Source: JAUWKC01 sp035529895 (GTDB taxonomy: Bacteria > Planctomycetota > Phycisphaerae > Sedimentisphaerales > Anaerobacaceae). Taken from it: a stretch of DNA of 64,000 nucleotides. The notes beneath the pieces were generated by a model that saw only the letters and a list, made by a program, of their open reading frames with translations, was not told the origin of the DNA and ran no database searches. The position numbers and the translations under genes are program-made. Shown here in pieces: positions 9,183-17,590 of this stretch (positions are counted from its first letter, which is position 1; each line of letters begins with the position of its first letter). The stretch covers positions 1 to 64,000 of the forward strand of contig DATKVV010000058.1 in the NCBI GenBank assembly GCA_035529895.1, read 5' to 3'.

Positions 9183-10640
9183 ATGAATGAGAGAAGGACG
9201 GTGCTGGTAATGTTGATTACGGGTGTGCTGGTCGGTTCACTTGCGGCGGCGGAGGGACTGCCGCTCAAGGGCCATCCTGCCACGGATGCTTACGAGGGCT
9301 GGCGGCTGGGTACTCAGGCGTACACATTCCGAAAGTTCACATTTTACGAGGCGGTGGACAAAACAGCCTCGCTGGGGCTCAACTGGATAGAGGCATATCC
9401 CGGGCAGAATCTGAGCGCGGACAGGCCCGATGTGAAGCTCAATCACGAGATGCCGGCCGGGATAAGGAAAGAGGTCAAGCAGAAGCTGGCGGAAGCCGGA
9501 GTGAAGCTGGTCACTTACGGCGTTGTGAGGCTGTCGAACGACGAGACAGACTGCAGGAAGATTTTCGATTTCGCAAGGGATATGGGGATTGAGACTATCG
9601 TCGCGGAGCCGACGGACGAGGCGCTCGAGCTGGTTGACAGGCTCTGCAAGGAGTACGAAATCAAGGTGGCAATCCACAATCATCCGAAACCTTCACACTA
9701 CTGGGAGCCGGACAAGGTGCTGGAGACGTGCAAGGGACGAAGCAAATGGATAGGAGCGTGCGCGGATACGGGGCACTGGATGCGTTCGGGGGTCAATCCA
9801 CTCGCCGCGCTGAAAAAACTCGAAGGGCGTATCATCAGCCTTCATTTTAAGGACCTCGACGAGTTCGGGCAGCGTAAGGCCCATGACGTGGTTTGGGGGA
9901 CCGGCAAGGCCGACGTGGAAGCGCTTTTGAAAGAGCTGCACCGACAGGGCTTCGAGGGGGTCTTTTCGGTCGAGTACGAGTACAACTGGGACAACTCTGT
10001 GCCGGAAATCCGGCAGTGCGTTCAATACTTCAATAAGACGGCGAGCAGGCTGAAGCCGAGCGGCTGGCGGGACCTGCTGGCTGATGATTTGTCGAACTGT
10101 ATCTATAAGCCGGGAAGCTGGGCCGTTGAAGAGGGCGTGCTGACACGCAAGGGTCAGAAAGACAATCGAGGGGATATCTGGACGAAAGAAAGATACGGGG
10201 ATTTCATTCTGGATGTGGAGTTCATGGTGACGTATGCGACCAACAGCGGGATATTCTTCCGGACCGACAATGTTCGGGACCCTGTTCAGACGGGAATTGA
10301 AGTTCAGGTGTACGATTCTTACGGCAAGAACACAGCCGGCACGCATGACTGCGGGGCCGTTTATGACTGTCTGGCGCCGAGCCGCAATATGGTTAGGAGG
10401 CCGGGCGAGTGGAACCGCTGCACCATAGCCTGCAAGAGCAACAAAATATATGTTGTGCTCAACGGCGAGCCGGTAGTCGATATGGATTTGAATCTTTGGA
10501 CCAAGGCGGGCGAAAATCCGGACGGGACGAAGAACAAGTACAAGAGGGCATACAAAGATATGCCGCGGGTGGGCCACGTCGGGTTCCAGGACCACGGGCA
10601 TCCCGTGTGGTATCGAAATATCAGGATAAAACCGTTATAA
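9183..10640 (+). CDS. Exported sugar isomerase/epimerase-like TIM barrel fused to DUF1080
   Basis: This 485-residue protein has a signal peptide (about residues 1-22, ending SLAAAEG). A xylose-isomerase-like TIM barrel (AP_endonuc_2 family) covers about 40-290. Its likely metal ligands lie in AEPTDE, AIHNHPKPSHYW, ADTGHW and VEYEYN. A DUF1080/3-keto-disaccharide hydrolase domain covers about 300-485 (DFILDVEFMVTYATNSGIFF). TIM-barrel proteins of this family include lyases and isomerases acting on 3-keto glycosides, and DUF1080 proteins hydrolyse 3-keto disaccharides. The fusion therefore joins two activities expected to follow the Gfo/Idh/MocA oxidation step encoded on both sides. The start has a GAGAGG site. 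The assignment of family is firm; the reaction is inferred. Confidence 0.85.
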   Translation: MNERRTVLVMLITGVLVGSLAAAEGLPLKGHPATDAYEGWRLGTQAYTFRKFTFYEAVDKTASLGLNWIEAYPGQNLSADRPDVKLNHEMPAGIRKEVKQKLAEAGVKLVTYGVVRLSNDETDCRKIFDFARDMGIETIVAEPTDEALELVDRLCKEYEIKVAIHNHPKPSHYWEPDKVLETCKGRSKWIGACADTGHWMRSGVNPLAALKKLEGRIISLHFKDLDEFGQRKAHDVVWGTGKADVEALLKELHRQGFEGVFSVEYEYNWDNSVPEIRQCVQYFNKTASRLKPSGWRDLLADDLSNCIYKPGSWAVEEGVLTRKGQKDNRGDIWTKERYGDFILDVEFMVTYATNSGIFFRTDNVRDPVQTGIEVQVYDSYGKNTAGTHDCGAVYDCLAPSRNMVRRPGEWNRCTIACKSNKIYVVLNGEPVVDMDLNLWTKAGENPDGTKNKYKRAYKDMPRVGHVGFQDHGHPVWYRNIRIKPL

Positions 10641-10671
10641 TAAAGGGCTTATAAGGAGAAGTAACAGAAAA

Positions 10672-12018
10672 ATGAAGAAAGCCATAGACAGAAGAGAGTT
10701 TCTGCGTTCGAGCGCTGCAATCGGCGCCGCTTTGTATTTGTCGCCGGAGGCTTTTGCAGAAGGCGGCGGCAAAAGCGACGATATTAACGTGGCCCTGCTC
10801 GGGGCCGGCGCTCAGGGACAGGTGCTGATGGACGCGATATTCAAAATGGGCAGGAACTCGGGCATTCGTTTCAAGGCGGTGTGTGACATCTGGGAGGCTT
10901 ACAACCAGAAGCGAGTCTCAGGCATACTCAGGGCGTACAAGCACGAGCACAATACCTATGTGGACTACCGGGAAATGCTCGATAAGGAGAAGGACCTCGA
11001 TGCCGTGATTGTTGCCACCCCCGACTTTTGGCACACCGAGCATGCGGTGGCCTGTCTCAAGGCCGGACTGCACGTTTATTGCGAAAAGGAGATGTCTAAT
11101 ACCCTTGAGGGCGCCAGGAAGATAGTGGAGGCTGCCCGGCAAACCGGCAAGCTCGTGCAGATTGGCCATCAGCGCCGCAGCAATCCGCGATACATATTCT
11201 GCTATGAGAAGGTAATCAAGGAAGCGAAACTTCTCAACCGCATCACCACCATTAACGGACAGTGGAACCGCAGCAGGAACGCGTGCGAAGACCAGGGATG
11301 GGGCGGAGACAGATTCGAAATTGACCGGACAACGCTTGAGAAGTATGGCTTCAGGTCGATGCAGCAGTTCAGGAACTGGCGATGGTACAGGGGACTGGGA
11401 GGGGGACCCATAGTGGACCTTGGCTCACACCAGATTGATATCTACAACTGGTTTCTCGACACACAGCCAAAGTCGGTCATAGCCAGCGGCGGGACCGATT
11501 ACTGGAAGGGGCGCGACTGGTACGATAGTGTGATGGCTGTTTATGAGTACGAAACCAAAGAGGGAACCGTGCGGGCCTTTTATCAAACTCTGACGACCAA
11601 CAGCAGCCAGGGTTATTTTGAGACTTTTATGGGCGATGAAGGGACCCTGGTTATTTCGGAATCCGCCGGTCGCGGCGGCGTTTATCGGGAGAGCTGGGTG
11701 GATGACGCAAAATGGGCGGCGTGGGTCAAGAAAGGTTGTCTGAAGCAGCAGGCAGGGACGGAACAGCCGGCAGCCGGGGGTGGAGTGACGGATGTAAGAA
11801 GTACGGTACCAGCAGCAAAATATGACCTGCCGGTTACGATGGACAAGCCTTACCATCAGCCGCATTTGGAGAACTTCTTCGGCGCCATTCGCGACAGGGC
11901 GAAGCTTAACTGTCCCGCAGAAGTCGGATACGAGACGGCGGTTACCGTATTGAAAGTCAACGAGGCGGTGGAAGCGGGCAGAAGGCTCGAATTCAAGCCC
12001 CAAGAATTTAAGGTTTAG
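10672..12018 (+). CDS. Tat-exported Gfo/Idh/MocA family oxidoreductase (EKE variant)
   Basis: This 448-residue protein has a twin-arginine leader (DRREFLRSSAAIGAALY) and a Rossmann fold (NVALLGAGAQGQV). Where most family members have EKP the motif is CEKEMSN, keeping Lys but replacing Pro by Glu. GSHQIDIYNWF provides the second catalytic region. It belongs with the gene at 14223, which has the same CEKEMSN motif and matching ends (LEFKPQEFKV against LEFKPEDFKV), as a second paralogue pair in this locus. The two are separated by an AT-rich island. It is probably a periplasmic sugar dehydrogenase; substrate unknown. Confidence 0.87.
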   Translation: MKKAIDRREFLRSSAAIGAALYLSPEAFAEGGGKSDDINVALLGAGAQGQVLMDAIFKMGRNSGIRFKAVCDIWEAYNQKRVSGILRAYKHEHNTYVDYREMLDKEKDLDAVIVATPDFWHTEHAVACLKAGLHVYCEKEMSNTLEGARKIVEAARQTGKLVQIGHQRRSNPRYIFCYEKVIKEAKLLNRITTINGQWNRSRNACEDQGWGGDRFEIDRTTLEKYGFRSMQQFRNWRWYRGLGGGPIVDLGSHQIDIYNWFLDTQPKSVIASGGTDYWKGRDWYDSVMAVYEYETKEGTVRAFYQTLTTNSSQGYFETFMGDEGTLVISESAGRGGVYRESWVDDAKWAAWVKKGCLKQQAGTEQPAAGGGVTDVRSTVPAAKYDLPVTMDKPYHQPHLENFFGAIRDRAKLNCPAEVGYETAVTVLKVNEAVEAGRRLEFKPQEFKV

Positions 12019-12471
12019 ATTCGGCCGGCCGGGGGGAAGCGGAAGACCTTTTGGTTAGGGAATTCAACGCGGATTTTGCGCGCAATGGGTGGGACTTACG
12101 GAGGATTTTGATGGTATTGAGGTTATGCATAAAGGGATGAAATAAAGTGTTGTGGGTTGTCGGTTTTGGGTATAATGTCGGGATATGAAAACTGCCTTAA
12201 GGCAGATAAATAGCGCGATGTGAGAATCGGAGAAAATTGGAGACGAGTTGCTTGGCAGTTAATTGTAGCAAACAGCTATCGGGTATTATGATATGAAAAG
12301 AAGTTTAGCACATCTGCCGAATACGTCCAAAAACTACATGAGGTGACAGAAAGGATATGCGTAGCGAAAATCGAAAGCTTTACTTAGCCACGGAGGGCAT
12401 GAAGATTTTGTTGAACCACAAAAACACGAAATGTGTTGTATAATGTTATGTTAGTTAGCAAAAAGAACTAT
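12019..12471. other. Intergenic region, no gene seen
   Basis: About 450 bp without a supported gene, becoming AT-rich to the right. A TATAAT at 12171-12176 has no good -35 element. A second TATAAT at 12439-12444 lies just ahead of the cyclase-like gene. A stretch near 12386-12432 resembles the 'ccac..aa.cacgaa' intergenic repeats common in many genomes. Confidence 0.4.
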
Positions 12472-13197
12472 ATGAACGATAAACTCGATCACAGTAGATA
12501 TGTAGCCCATTTTGACATGTTAGGATTCAAGAATGCGGCCGTAAGAAATCTTGATGAGGCTTGGGGTGCGTTATGTGATTTAAAATCAGCAATGGATAAG
12601 ATTCTAAGGATGGCCATAAAAGATATATCATCCAAAGAGGTCATAGCCGACAGGGTAAGAGCCTACATATTCTCGGATAGCATACTCGTCTTTACCTTTA
12701 GTAATAAGCCTGAAGATCTTAAAGCAATATTAATCCTAACTTCCCATCTGTTCTCAGATTCTCTTGCGTCTTGTGTGCCGCTCAGAGGTGGTATTTCCTT
12801 TGGCAAGTTCTATGTCGATCTAGAACAGCATCTTTTCTGTGGCATACCATTTGTCCAAGCATACCAAATTGCTGAACGCGCACAGTGGTTGGGGATTGTA
12901 GTACATGATTCAGTAGCTAAAAACTATTTTGATGAGCCTTGTAAACCTACGTCGGGTGAAGCTCATGTTCTTGTACAATGGGACGTCCCTATTAAACCTT
13001 CTGGACAAAAGAAGCATTGGGTTATCAATTGGCCACATATCTTTAAGCACAGCTTTAATAAGCCGGCCCCAATAACAACCGAGGAATTCTATCAAGCATT
13101 TGAGAGCCTCTTTGGTTCATATGATGAACTCGAAAAGGGTGCAAAAATTAAATATGTGAATACTGTCGAATTTGTTAATTGGTCGCTTGATCGATAG
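12472..13197 (+). CDS. Orphan class III nucleotidyl cyclase-like protein
   Basis: This is a protein of 241 residues with no signal peptide. The order of motifs follows the class III adenylate/guanylate cyclase fold. It has HFDMLGF (Asp15) where the first metal Asp is expected and FSDSI (Asp69) for the second. LRGGISFGK then stands in the place of the substrate strand, and GIPFVQAYQIAERAQWLGIVV matches the usual G-x-x-V-x-x-A-x-x-L helix. ATG 12472 is chosen because a TATAAT at 12439-12444 overlaps the upstream GTG 12433. The gene is clearly AT-richer than its neighbours and sits between two related oxidoreductase genes, suggesting acquisition by transfer. Related cyclase-like proteins occur in antiphage islands (Pycsar-type), but no effector gene is seen beside it. 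Activity is uncertain. Confidence 0.6.
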   Translation: MNDKLDHSRYVAHFDMLGFKNAAVRNLDEAWGALCDLKSAMDKILRMAIKDISSKEVIADRVRAYIFSDSILVFTFSNKPEDLKAILILTSHLFSDSLASCVPLRGGISFGKFYVDLEQHLFCGIPFVQAYQIAERAQWLGIVVHDSVAKNYFDEPCKPTSGEAHVLVQWDVPIKPSGQKKHWVINWPHIFKHSFNKPAPITTEEFYQAFESLFGSYDELEKGAKIKYVNTVEFVNWSLDR

Positions 13198-13529
13198 AAC
13201 CGGTAGTAAACCATTCGCACTGACGGGGTATGGTGTGCAATCCAGATATACATCGGGACACATGCGGAATCATTTAACGCAAGAGATTGGACCCTCCTTC
13301 GTCCCTTAGACCTAAGGCCCACGGGGACTACTTGGCAGCAAGCTACGGAGGACAGGCGAGTCCTTCGACCCGTTCGGCTACGCTCAGGGCAGGCTGTGCT
13401 CAGGATAAATATTGAAGAAGCAGCGGGAACTTGTTATACAGAAAGGGGAATTAAAGATATCCGGACATATTTCGTTTTTCGTGGACAGGTTAAGAAATAG
13501 AAGTCATTTTCAAGGAAGGAGAAACAGAT
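13198..13529. other. Intergenic region, no gene seen
   Basis: No coding region is supported. Around 13366-13402 the text reads like an interspersed repeat (GTTCGGCTACGCTCAGGGC), related to one near 13767-13790. A strong AAGGAAGGAG ribosome site near the right end belongs to the next small gene. Confidence 0.4.
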
Positions 13530-13637
13530 ATGGGTGATATGGGGAAAAAAGATAAAGGCAGAAGAGAAAAACAGAAAAAGGCACAGCTTACTCTAAAGGA
13601 AAAACGAAAATTAAAAAAAGAAAACAAGAATAAATAA
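13530..13637 (+). CDS. 35-residue lysine-rich peptide, hypothetical
   Basis: ATG 13530 is preceded at about 8 nt by AAGGAAGGAG, one of the best ribosome sites in the window. The frame encodes 35 residues beginning MGDMGKKDKGRREKQKK and ending KENKNK before TAA. More than a third of the residues are Lys or Arg and there is no Cys or aromatic residue. Short, very basic proteins beginning this way are, as I recall, annotated as hypothetical in several environmental phyla; their role is unknown, with nucleic-acid binding a guess. It is not in an obvious operon with the cyclase-like gene 330 bp upstream. Confidence 0.55.
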   Translation: MGDMGKKDKGRREKQKKAQLTLKEKRKLKKENKNK

Positions 13638-14222
13638 TCGCCCAGTGGTGTCCGGTGCCCCGAAGCATTCTGGTGAATTCTGAGCAGAAAGCCCTCGACG
13701 AACTGGTAGCGAGGCACAACCCCGGGAAAAAATGGGGCAGGCCCGCCCTTGGCGTCTTTTAATTGATTCCTTCCGTTCGGCGCTGCTCAGGGTAAACTCT
13801 ACAACTCAGGACAAGTATTGATTATTTAGTTGAGATTGCTTCACTGCGTTCGCAATGACATCTCTGTGGGAAAATTAGTCGTTAGCCCCGCGCAGCGGAG
13901 TACAGGCGCCGCGGCGAAAGATTTGTTCTGTGAAATAGTTGAGCGAATCAGGCGATTAGCGTTGGTGACGAAAGCTTCGGGAGCGGGGTGATGCCAAAAA
14001 ATCCCGCAAAAACTTGTTTTTGAGAGGGAGGGTATGGTTGAGGCAGGGCAAACGACGATGATTTACGGCCAAATTCGTGATTTTTTTACTTTTGCGGAGG
14101 ATAAACCTTCGAGAAGCAACGGGAAAGATTGAATTCTTAGATGGATTTGATATTCTTTTGGAAATTAAGCTCAGCGGCGTAGCTGAGCAGGGATAAATGG
14201 GTAATCTCAGTCAAACAGGCCG
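13638..14222. other. Intergenic region with interspersed repeats
   Basis: This 585-bp stretch has no convincing gene. A GTG frame at 13655-13762 (35 codons) lacks a ribosome site. Repeat-like motifs occur near 13767-13790 and at 13832-13860. The rest carries scattered AT-rich segments and no clear promoter for the oxidoreductase that follows. Confidence 0.4.
13832..13860. repeat. Interspersed 29-bp repeat, copy 2
   Basis: It begins GAGATTGC and ends TCGCAATGACA, differing from the copy at 747-775 at four positions. Two copies 13 kb apart, both in non-coding DNA next to likely foreign segments, suggest a dispersed repeat family in this genome. Confidence 0.55.
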
Positions 14223-15635
14223 GTGGTGAATAAAGAGCAGGACAGTAAGAGCGCGGCCAAGGGAATGGACAGGCGCGAATTCATACAGTCGACGGCGGTT
14301 GTCGGAGCGGGTCTGGCACTCAATCCCGTTGTTCTCGGACAGACCGACGCAGGCAAGCCCGATGATATTAACCTGGCGCTAATCGGCCTGGGCGAGCAGT
14401 GCAGCCGACTTGTCGATGACGCCATTTTGAAGACCAGGATGTACCAGACCGAAGGGATTCGGTTCAAGGCGGTTTGTGATATCTGGCCTTACCATCTCAA
14501 ACGTCGTTCGGGGATACTGAAAGCCTACAAACAAGATGTCAGTGCATACGAAAACTACGAAGAGATGCTTGCCAAGGAGAAAGACCTCGACGCGGTAATC
14601 ATCGCCACCCCCGACTGGCTGCACGCTCCGATGACCATTGCCTGCCTGAAAGCGGGCCTGCACGTGTACTGTGAAAAAGAGATGTCCAACAATCTGGAAG
14701 ACGCCAAGAAAATGGTGGAGACCGCCAGGCAGACGGGCAAGCTTTTGCAGATTGGTCATCAGCGGCGGAGCAATCCCCGCTACCAGGCCGCGAGGAAACT
14801 TATCCGTGAGCACAGACTTTTGGGCAAGCTTTTGAACATCAACGCGCAGTGGAACCGGAGCGTGGCGGGACACAAGGTTCCGCTGCCGGATAAGAAAATA
14901 TGGATTGACGAAGCGTCACTTAAAAAGTACGGTTACGGCTCAATGAACGAGATGGTGAACTGGCGCTGGTACGAGAAGTTCGGCGGGGGCCCCCTGGGCG
15001 ACCTCGGGTCGCATCAGATAGATATCTTCAACTGGTTTCTCGGCGATGTCAAGCCGAAGTCGGTGATGGCCAGCGGCGGCAGGGACTATTACAAATACGA
15101 ACAGAATGAAAACGTGATGGCCATCTATGATTACCAGACCGAGCAAGGCAGCGTGCGAGCGTTTTACCAGGTGCTGAACACGACTTGCTGGGGCACTTAC
15201 GGTCAGTACTATGAGACCTTTATGGGTGACATCGGCACCCTATTGATATCGGAGCGGGCGGGCGATAATAATAACGGCTGGATATTCCTCGAAGACTACG
15301 CGAGGGCGGACGAAGACGTGGTAAAAAGATGGAACAACTGCATCAGGATGAAACTTGTTGGCGGCGAGTACGAACTGCCCCCGGCATTGAAGGACAAGAC
15401 CATTTTGGTACTTGGAGGCTCCGCGGTCATCAGCTCGCATCCGCTCTTGCGCAAGCTCAATGAGGCGGTTCATCACCCGCATCTGAAGAACTTCTTTGAC
15501 GCGATTCGAGGCAGGGCCAGGCTGAACTGTCCGGGTGAGGTCGGGTATGAGACGGCGGCGGCGGTACTGAAGGCAAACGAGGCCATAAAGCAAGGCAAGA
15601 AACTTGAATTCAAACCCGAGGATTTTAAGGTTTAG
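14223..15635 (+). CDS. Tat-exported Gfo/Idh/MocA family oxidoreductase (EKE variant)
   Basis: The frame from GTG 14223 gives 470 residues. The twin-arginine motif is MDRREFIQSTAVVGAG, with its Met at codon 15 (14265), and no start has a strong ribosome site. A Rossmann domain (LALIGLGEQCSRL) is followed by CEKEMSN, the same EKP-to-EKE change as in the gene at 10672, and by GSHQIDIFNWF. Similarity to that gene continues to the final residues. The two genes were probably adjacent before the AT-rich 12.0-14.2 kb segment arrived, or were duplicated around it. It is likely a periplasmic sugar or glycoside dehydrogenase. Confidence 0.86.
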   Translation: MVNKEQDSKSAAKGMDRREFIQSTAVVGAGLALNPVVLGQTDAGKPDDINLALIGLGEQCSRLVDDAILKTRMYQTEGIRFKAVCDIWPYHLKRRSGILKAYKQDVSAYENYEEMLAKEKDLDAVIIATPDWLHAPMTIACLKAGLHVYCEKEMSNNLEDAKKMVETARQTGKLLQIGHQRRSNPRYQAARKLIREHRLLGKLLNINAQWNRSVAGHKVPLPDKKIWIDEASLKKYGYGSMNEMVNWRWYEKFGGGPLGDLGSHQIDIFNWFLGDVKPKSVMASGGRDYYKYEQNENVMAIYDYQTEQGSVRAFYQVLNTTCWGTYGQYYETFMGDIGTLLISERAGDNNNGWIFLEDYARADEDVVKRWNNCIRMKLVGGEYELPPALKDKTILVLGGSAVISSHPLLRKLNEAVHHPHLKNFFDAIRGRARLNCPGEVGYETAAAVLKANEAIKQGKKLEFKPEDFKV

Positions 15636-15710
15636 ATAAGGGTGCGAGTAAGAAGCTTGGGCAATGTCGCCGCTTCGTATTGGTAAGCTGGGAAAAGGAT
15701 TGGTTGTAAT

Positions 15711-17585
15711 TTGAAAAAAGGATTGGCATTAACCGGTATATTGTGCTGGCTATCGTTAGCCCTGGCAGTATCGGCCGATACTATTCAGAAACTGGGTGAC
15801 GGGAGTGACGGCAGCCGGGCCGTGCCGGTACATTTGCTTGGGCTGTACGACGAGAGCGGAGCATCGATAGCGGCCAACGACGACAGGGCGCAGCCTTTTT
15901 CCATGCGCCAGACGTGCCGCCTTTGTCATACCTACGAAAGCATCGGGAGGGGCCGGCATTTTAATTATACCGACCCGAACGTTGCCTGCGGCCGGACAGG
16001 CCAGCCATGGATACTTGTGGATGCGGCCACGCGAACACAAATACCAGTGTCTTATCGCTCTTGGCCGGGGACTTACAGGCCGGAGCAGCTCGGCGTGTCG
16101 CCGTTCAAGTTTGTTGAGCTTTTTGGCAGGCACCTCCCCGGCGGCGGCGCAGGAGAGCTTGACAGTAATATTCCCGAGGAGGGCATACGCCAGCTAATCT
16201 CGGGCAAGCTGGAAATCAACTGTCTGGCCTGTCACAACGCCAACCCGGGACAGGACCAGGCCGAATACGCGGGCCAAGTGACCCGCGAGAATTTCCGCTG
16301 GGCAATTACCGCCTCCTGCGGATTTGCCTCGGTCAGCGGTTCGGCGGCCGCTCAGCCGGACACCTACGACCCCCTGATGTCCGACGCAATAAAAGTCGCT
16401 TATCGCCGGAACGCATTTGACTTTAGGAATCGCGTATTGTTTAACATTGTCCGAAAGGCGCCCGCCGAGCGGTGCTACTTCTGCCATTCCAATCTGAATT
16501 TGGACGGAAATGACTCAGAAAGGTGGACTCAGGATGAGGATGTGCACCTGTCCGCGGGACTGACCTGCGTCGATTGTCACCGCAACGGCCTCGAGCATAA
16601 TATTGTGCGCGGATACGAAGGTGAGGACAGGGTTTCGAAGAATCCGTTAGCCTCCACCAGCACGTGCGAAGGTTGTCACCTCGGGACAGGGTCATCAGCG
16701 GCGCCTGCGGAAGGGCGTCTTGGCGCGCCCCGGCCAAAACATCCGGGCATCCCGCCGATTCATTTTGATAAGCTTACCTGTACCGCCTGCCACAGCGGTC
16801 TTTGGCCCGGCGAACAGGCATGTCGCACCAAGACATCGCGGGCGCACGGTCTGGGGACTTATAACGTCAACAAGTCGGCGGATGCGCTGCCGCACGTTCT
16901 TACGCCTGTTTTTGCCAGAGGGGCCGACGGCAAAATCACGCCTCACAAGCTTTTCTGGCCCGCCTTTTGGGGTGTGGTGAAAGATGCGAATGTCGGGCCG
17001 GTCGGCCTCGAAGCGGCCCGCCGGGCGGTCGGCCAGGCACTCGGTGAGGAAAGGGCCCCGCGCTCGGGCGACTGGCTGCCGTTGACCAGGGAACAGATTG
17101 GCAAAGTGCTTTCTGCAATGGCGACGGAGGAATCGGTCGAAGGCAAACCCGTTTACATCTGCGGCGGGAAACTTTACAGGCTCGACGGCGCGGGCAATGT
17201 TCTCGAGAATGAGCACGGGGCAGCAAAGCCGTGTTTGTGGCCGATAGCTCACGAGGTTAGGCCGGCGAGCCAGTCGCTGGGCGTCCGCAACTGCCAGGAT
17301 TGTCACGCGACGGATGCGCCATTTTTCTTCGGCAAGGTTGCGGTTGACTGTCCTGTCGGCCGGCAGGCGCAATCGGTCAAAACGATGGTGGATTTCGAGC
17401 AGCTCAAGCCTTTCTATGTGAAGGCATTTGCGATGTCCTTCGTGTTTCGTCCGTGGCTGAAGCTGGTGATTCTCGGCTCGTGCGCCGGATTGGCGGGCGT
17501 ACTGGTTTTATATGCGCTCAGGGCGCTGGCAAGTGTCGTTAAGGTGCTGTCTGAAGAGAATTCGCGGGGGAAAACGAAAGAATAG
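15711..17585 (+). CDS. Seven-haem periplasmic cytochrome c with C-terminal anchor
   Basis: This 624-residue protein starts at TTG 15711. It has an N-terminal signal peptide (ending AVSAD) and seven CxxCH haem c motifs: CRLCH, CLACH, CYFCH, CVDCH, CEGCH, CTACH and CQDCH. One C-terminal membrane segment (LKLVILGSCAGLAGVLVLYAL) is followed by a basic cytoplasmic tail. The product should be anchored to the outer face of the cytoplasmic membrane and carry electrons. The next gene, 5 bp downstream, encodes a small His-rich membrane protein that could pass electrons from the quinone pool. No catalytic domain of a known terminal reductase is recognised, so the final acceptor or donor is unknown. Confidence 0.85.
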   Translation: MKKGLALTGILCWLSLALAVSADTIQKLGDGSDGSRAVPVHLLGLYDESGASIAANDDRAQPFSMRQTCRLCHTYESIGRGRHFNYTDPNVACGRTGQPWILVDAATRTQIPVSYRSWPGTYRPEQLGVSPFKFVELFGRHLPGGGAGELDSNIPEEGIRQLISGKLEINCLACHNANPGQDQAEYAGQVTRENFRWAITASCGFASVSGSAAAQPDTYDPLMSDAIKVAYRRNAFDFRNRVLFNIVRKAPAERCYFCHSNLNLDGNDSERWTQDEDVHLSAGLTCVDCHRNGLEHNIVRGYEGEDRVSKNPLASTSTCEGCHLGTGSSAAPAEGRLGAPRPKHPGIPPIHFDKLTCTACHSGLWPGEQACRTKTSRAHGLGTYNVNKSADALPHVLTPVFARGADGKITPHKLFWPAFWGVVKDANVGPVGLEAARRAVGQALGEERAPRSGDWLPLTREQIGKVLSAMATEESVEGKPVYICGGKLYRLDGAGNVLENEHGAAKPCLWPIAHEVRPASQSLGVRNCQDCHATDAPFFFGKVAVDCPVGRQAQSVKTMVDFEQLKPFYVKAFAMSFVFRPWLKLVILGSCAGLAGVLVLYALRALASVVKVLSEENSRGKTKE

Positions 17586-17590
17586 CTGAA

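Noticed and set aside
12472..13637. Complete Pycsar or CBASS defence operon
   Set aside because: Only a cyclase-like gene and an unrelated small basic peptide are present; no effector, sensor or accessory gene.
13655..13762. 35-codon GTG frame after the lysine-rich gene
   Set aside because: No ribosome site and no recognisable family; chance frame more likely.
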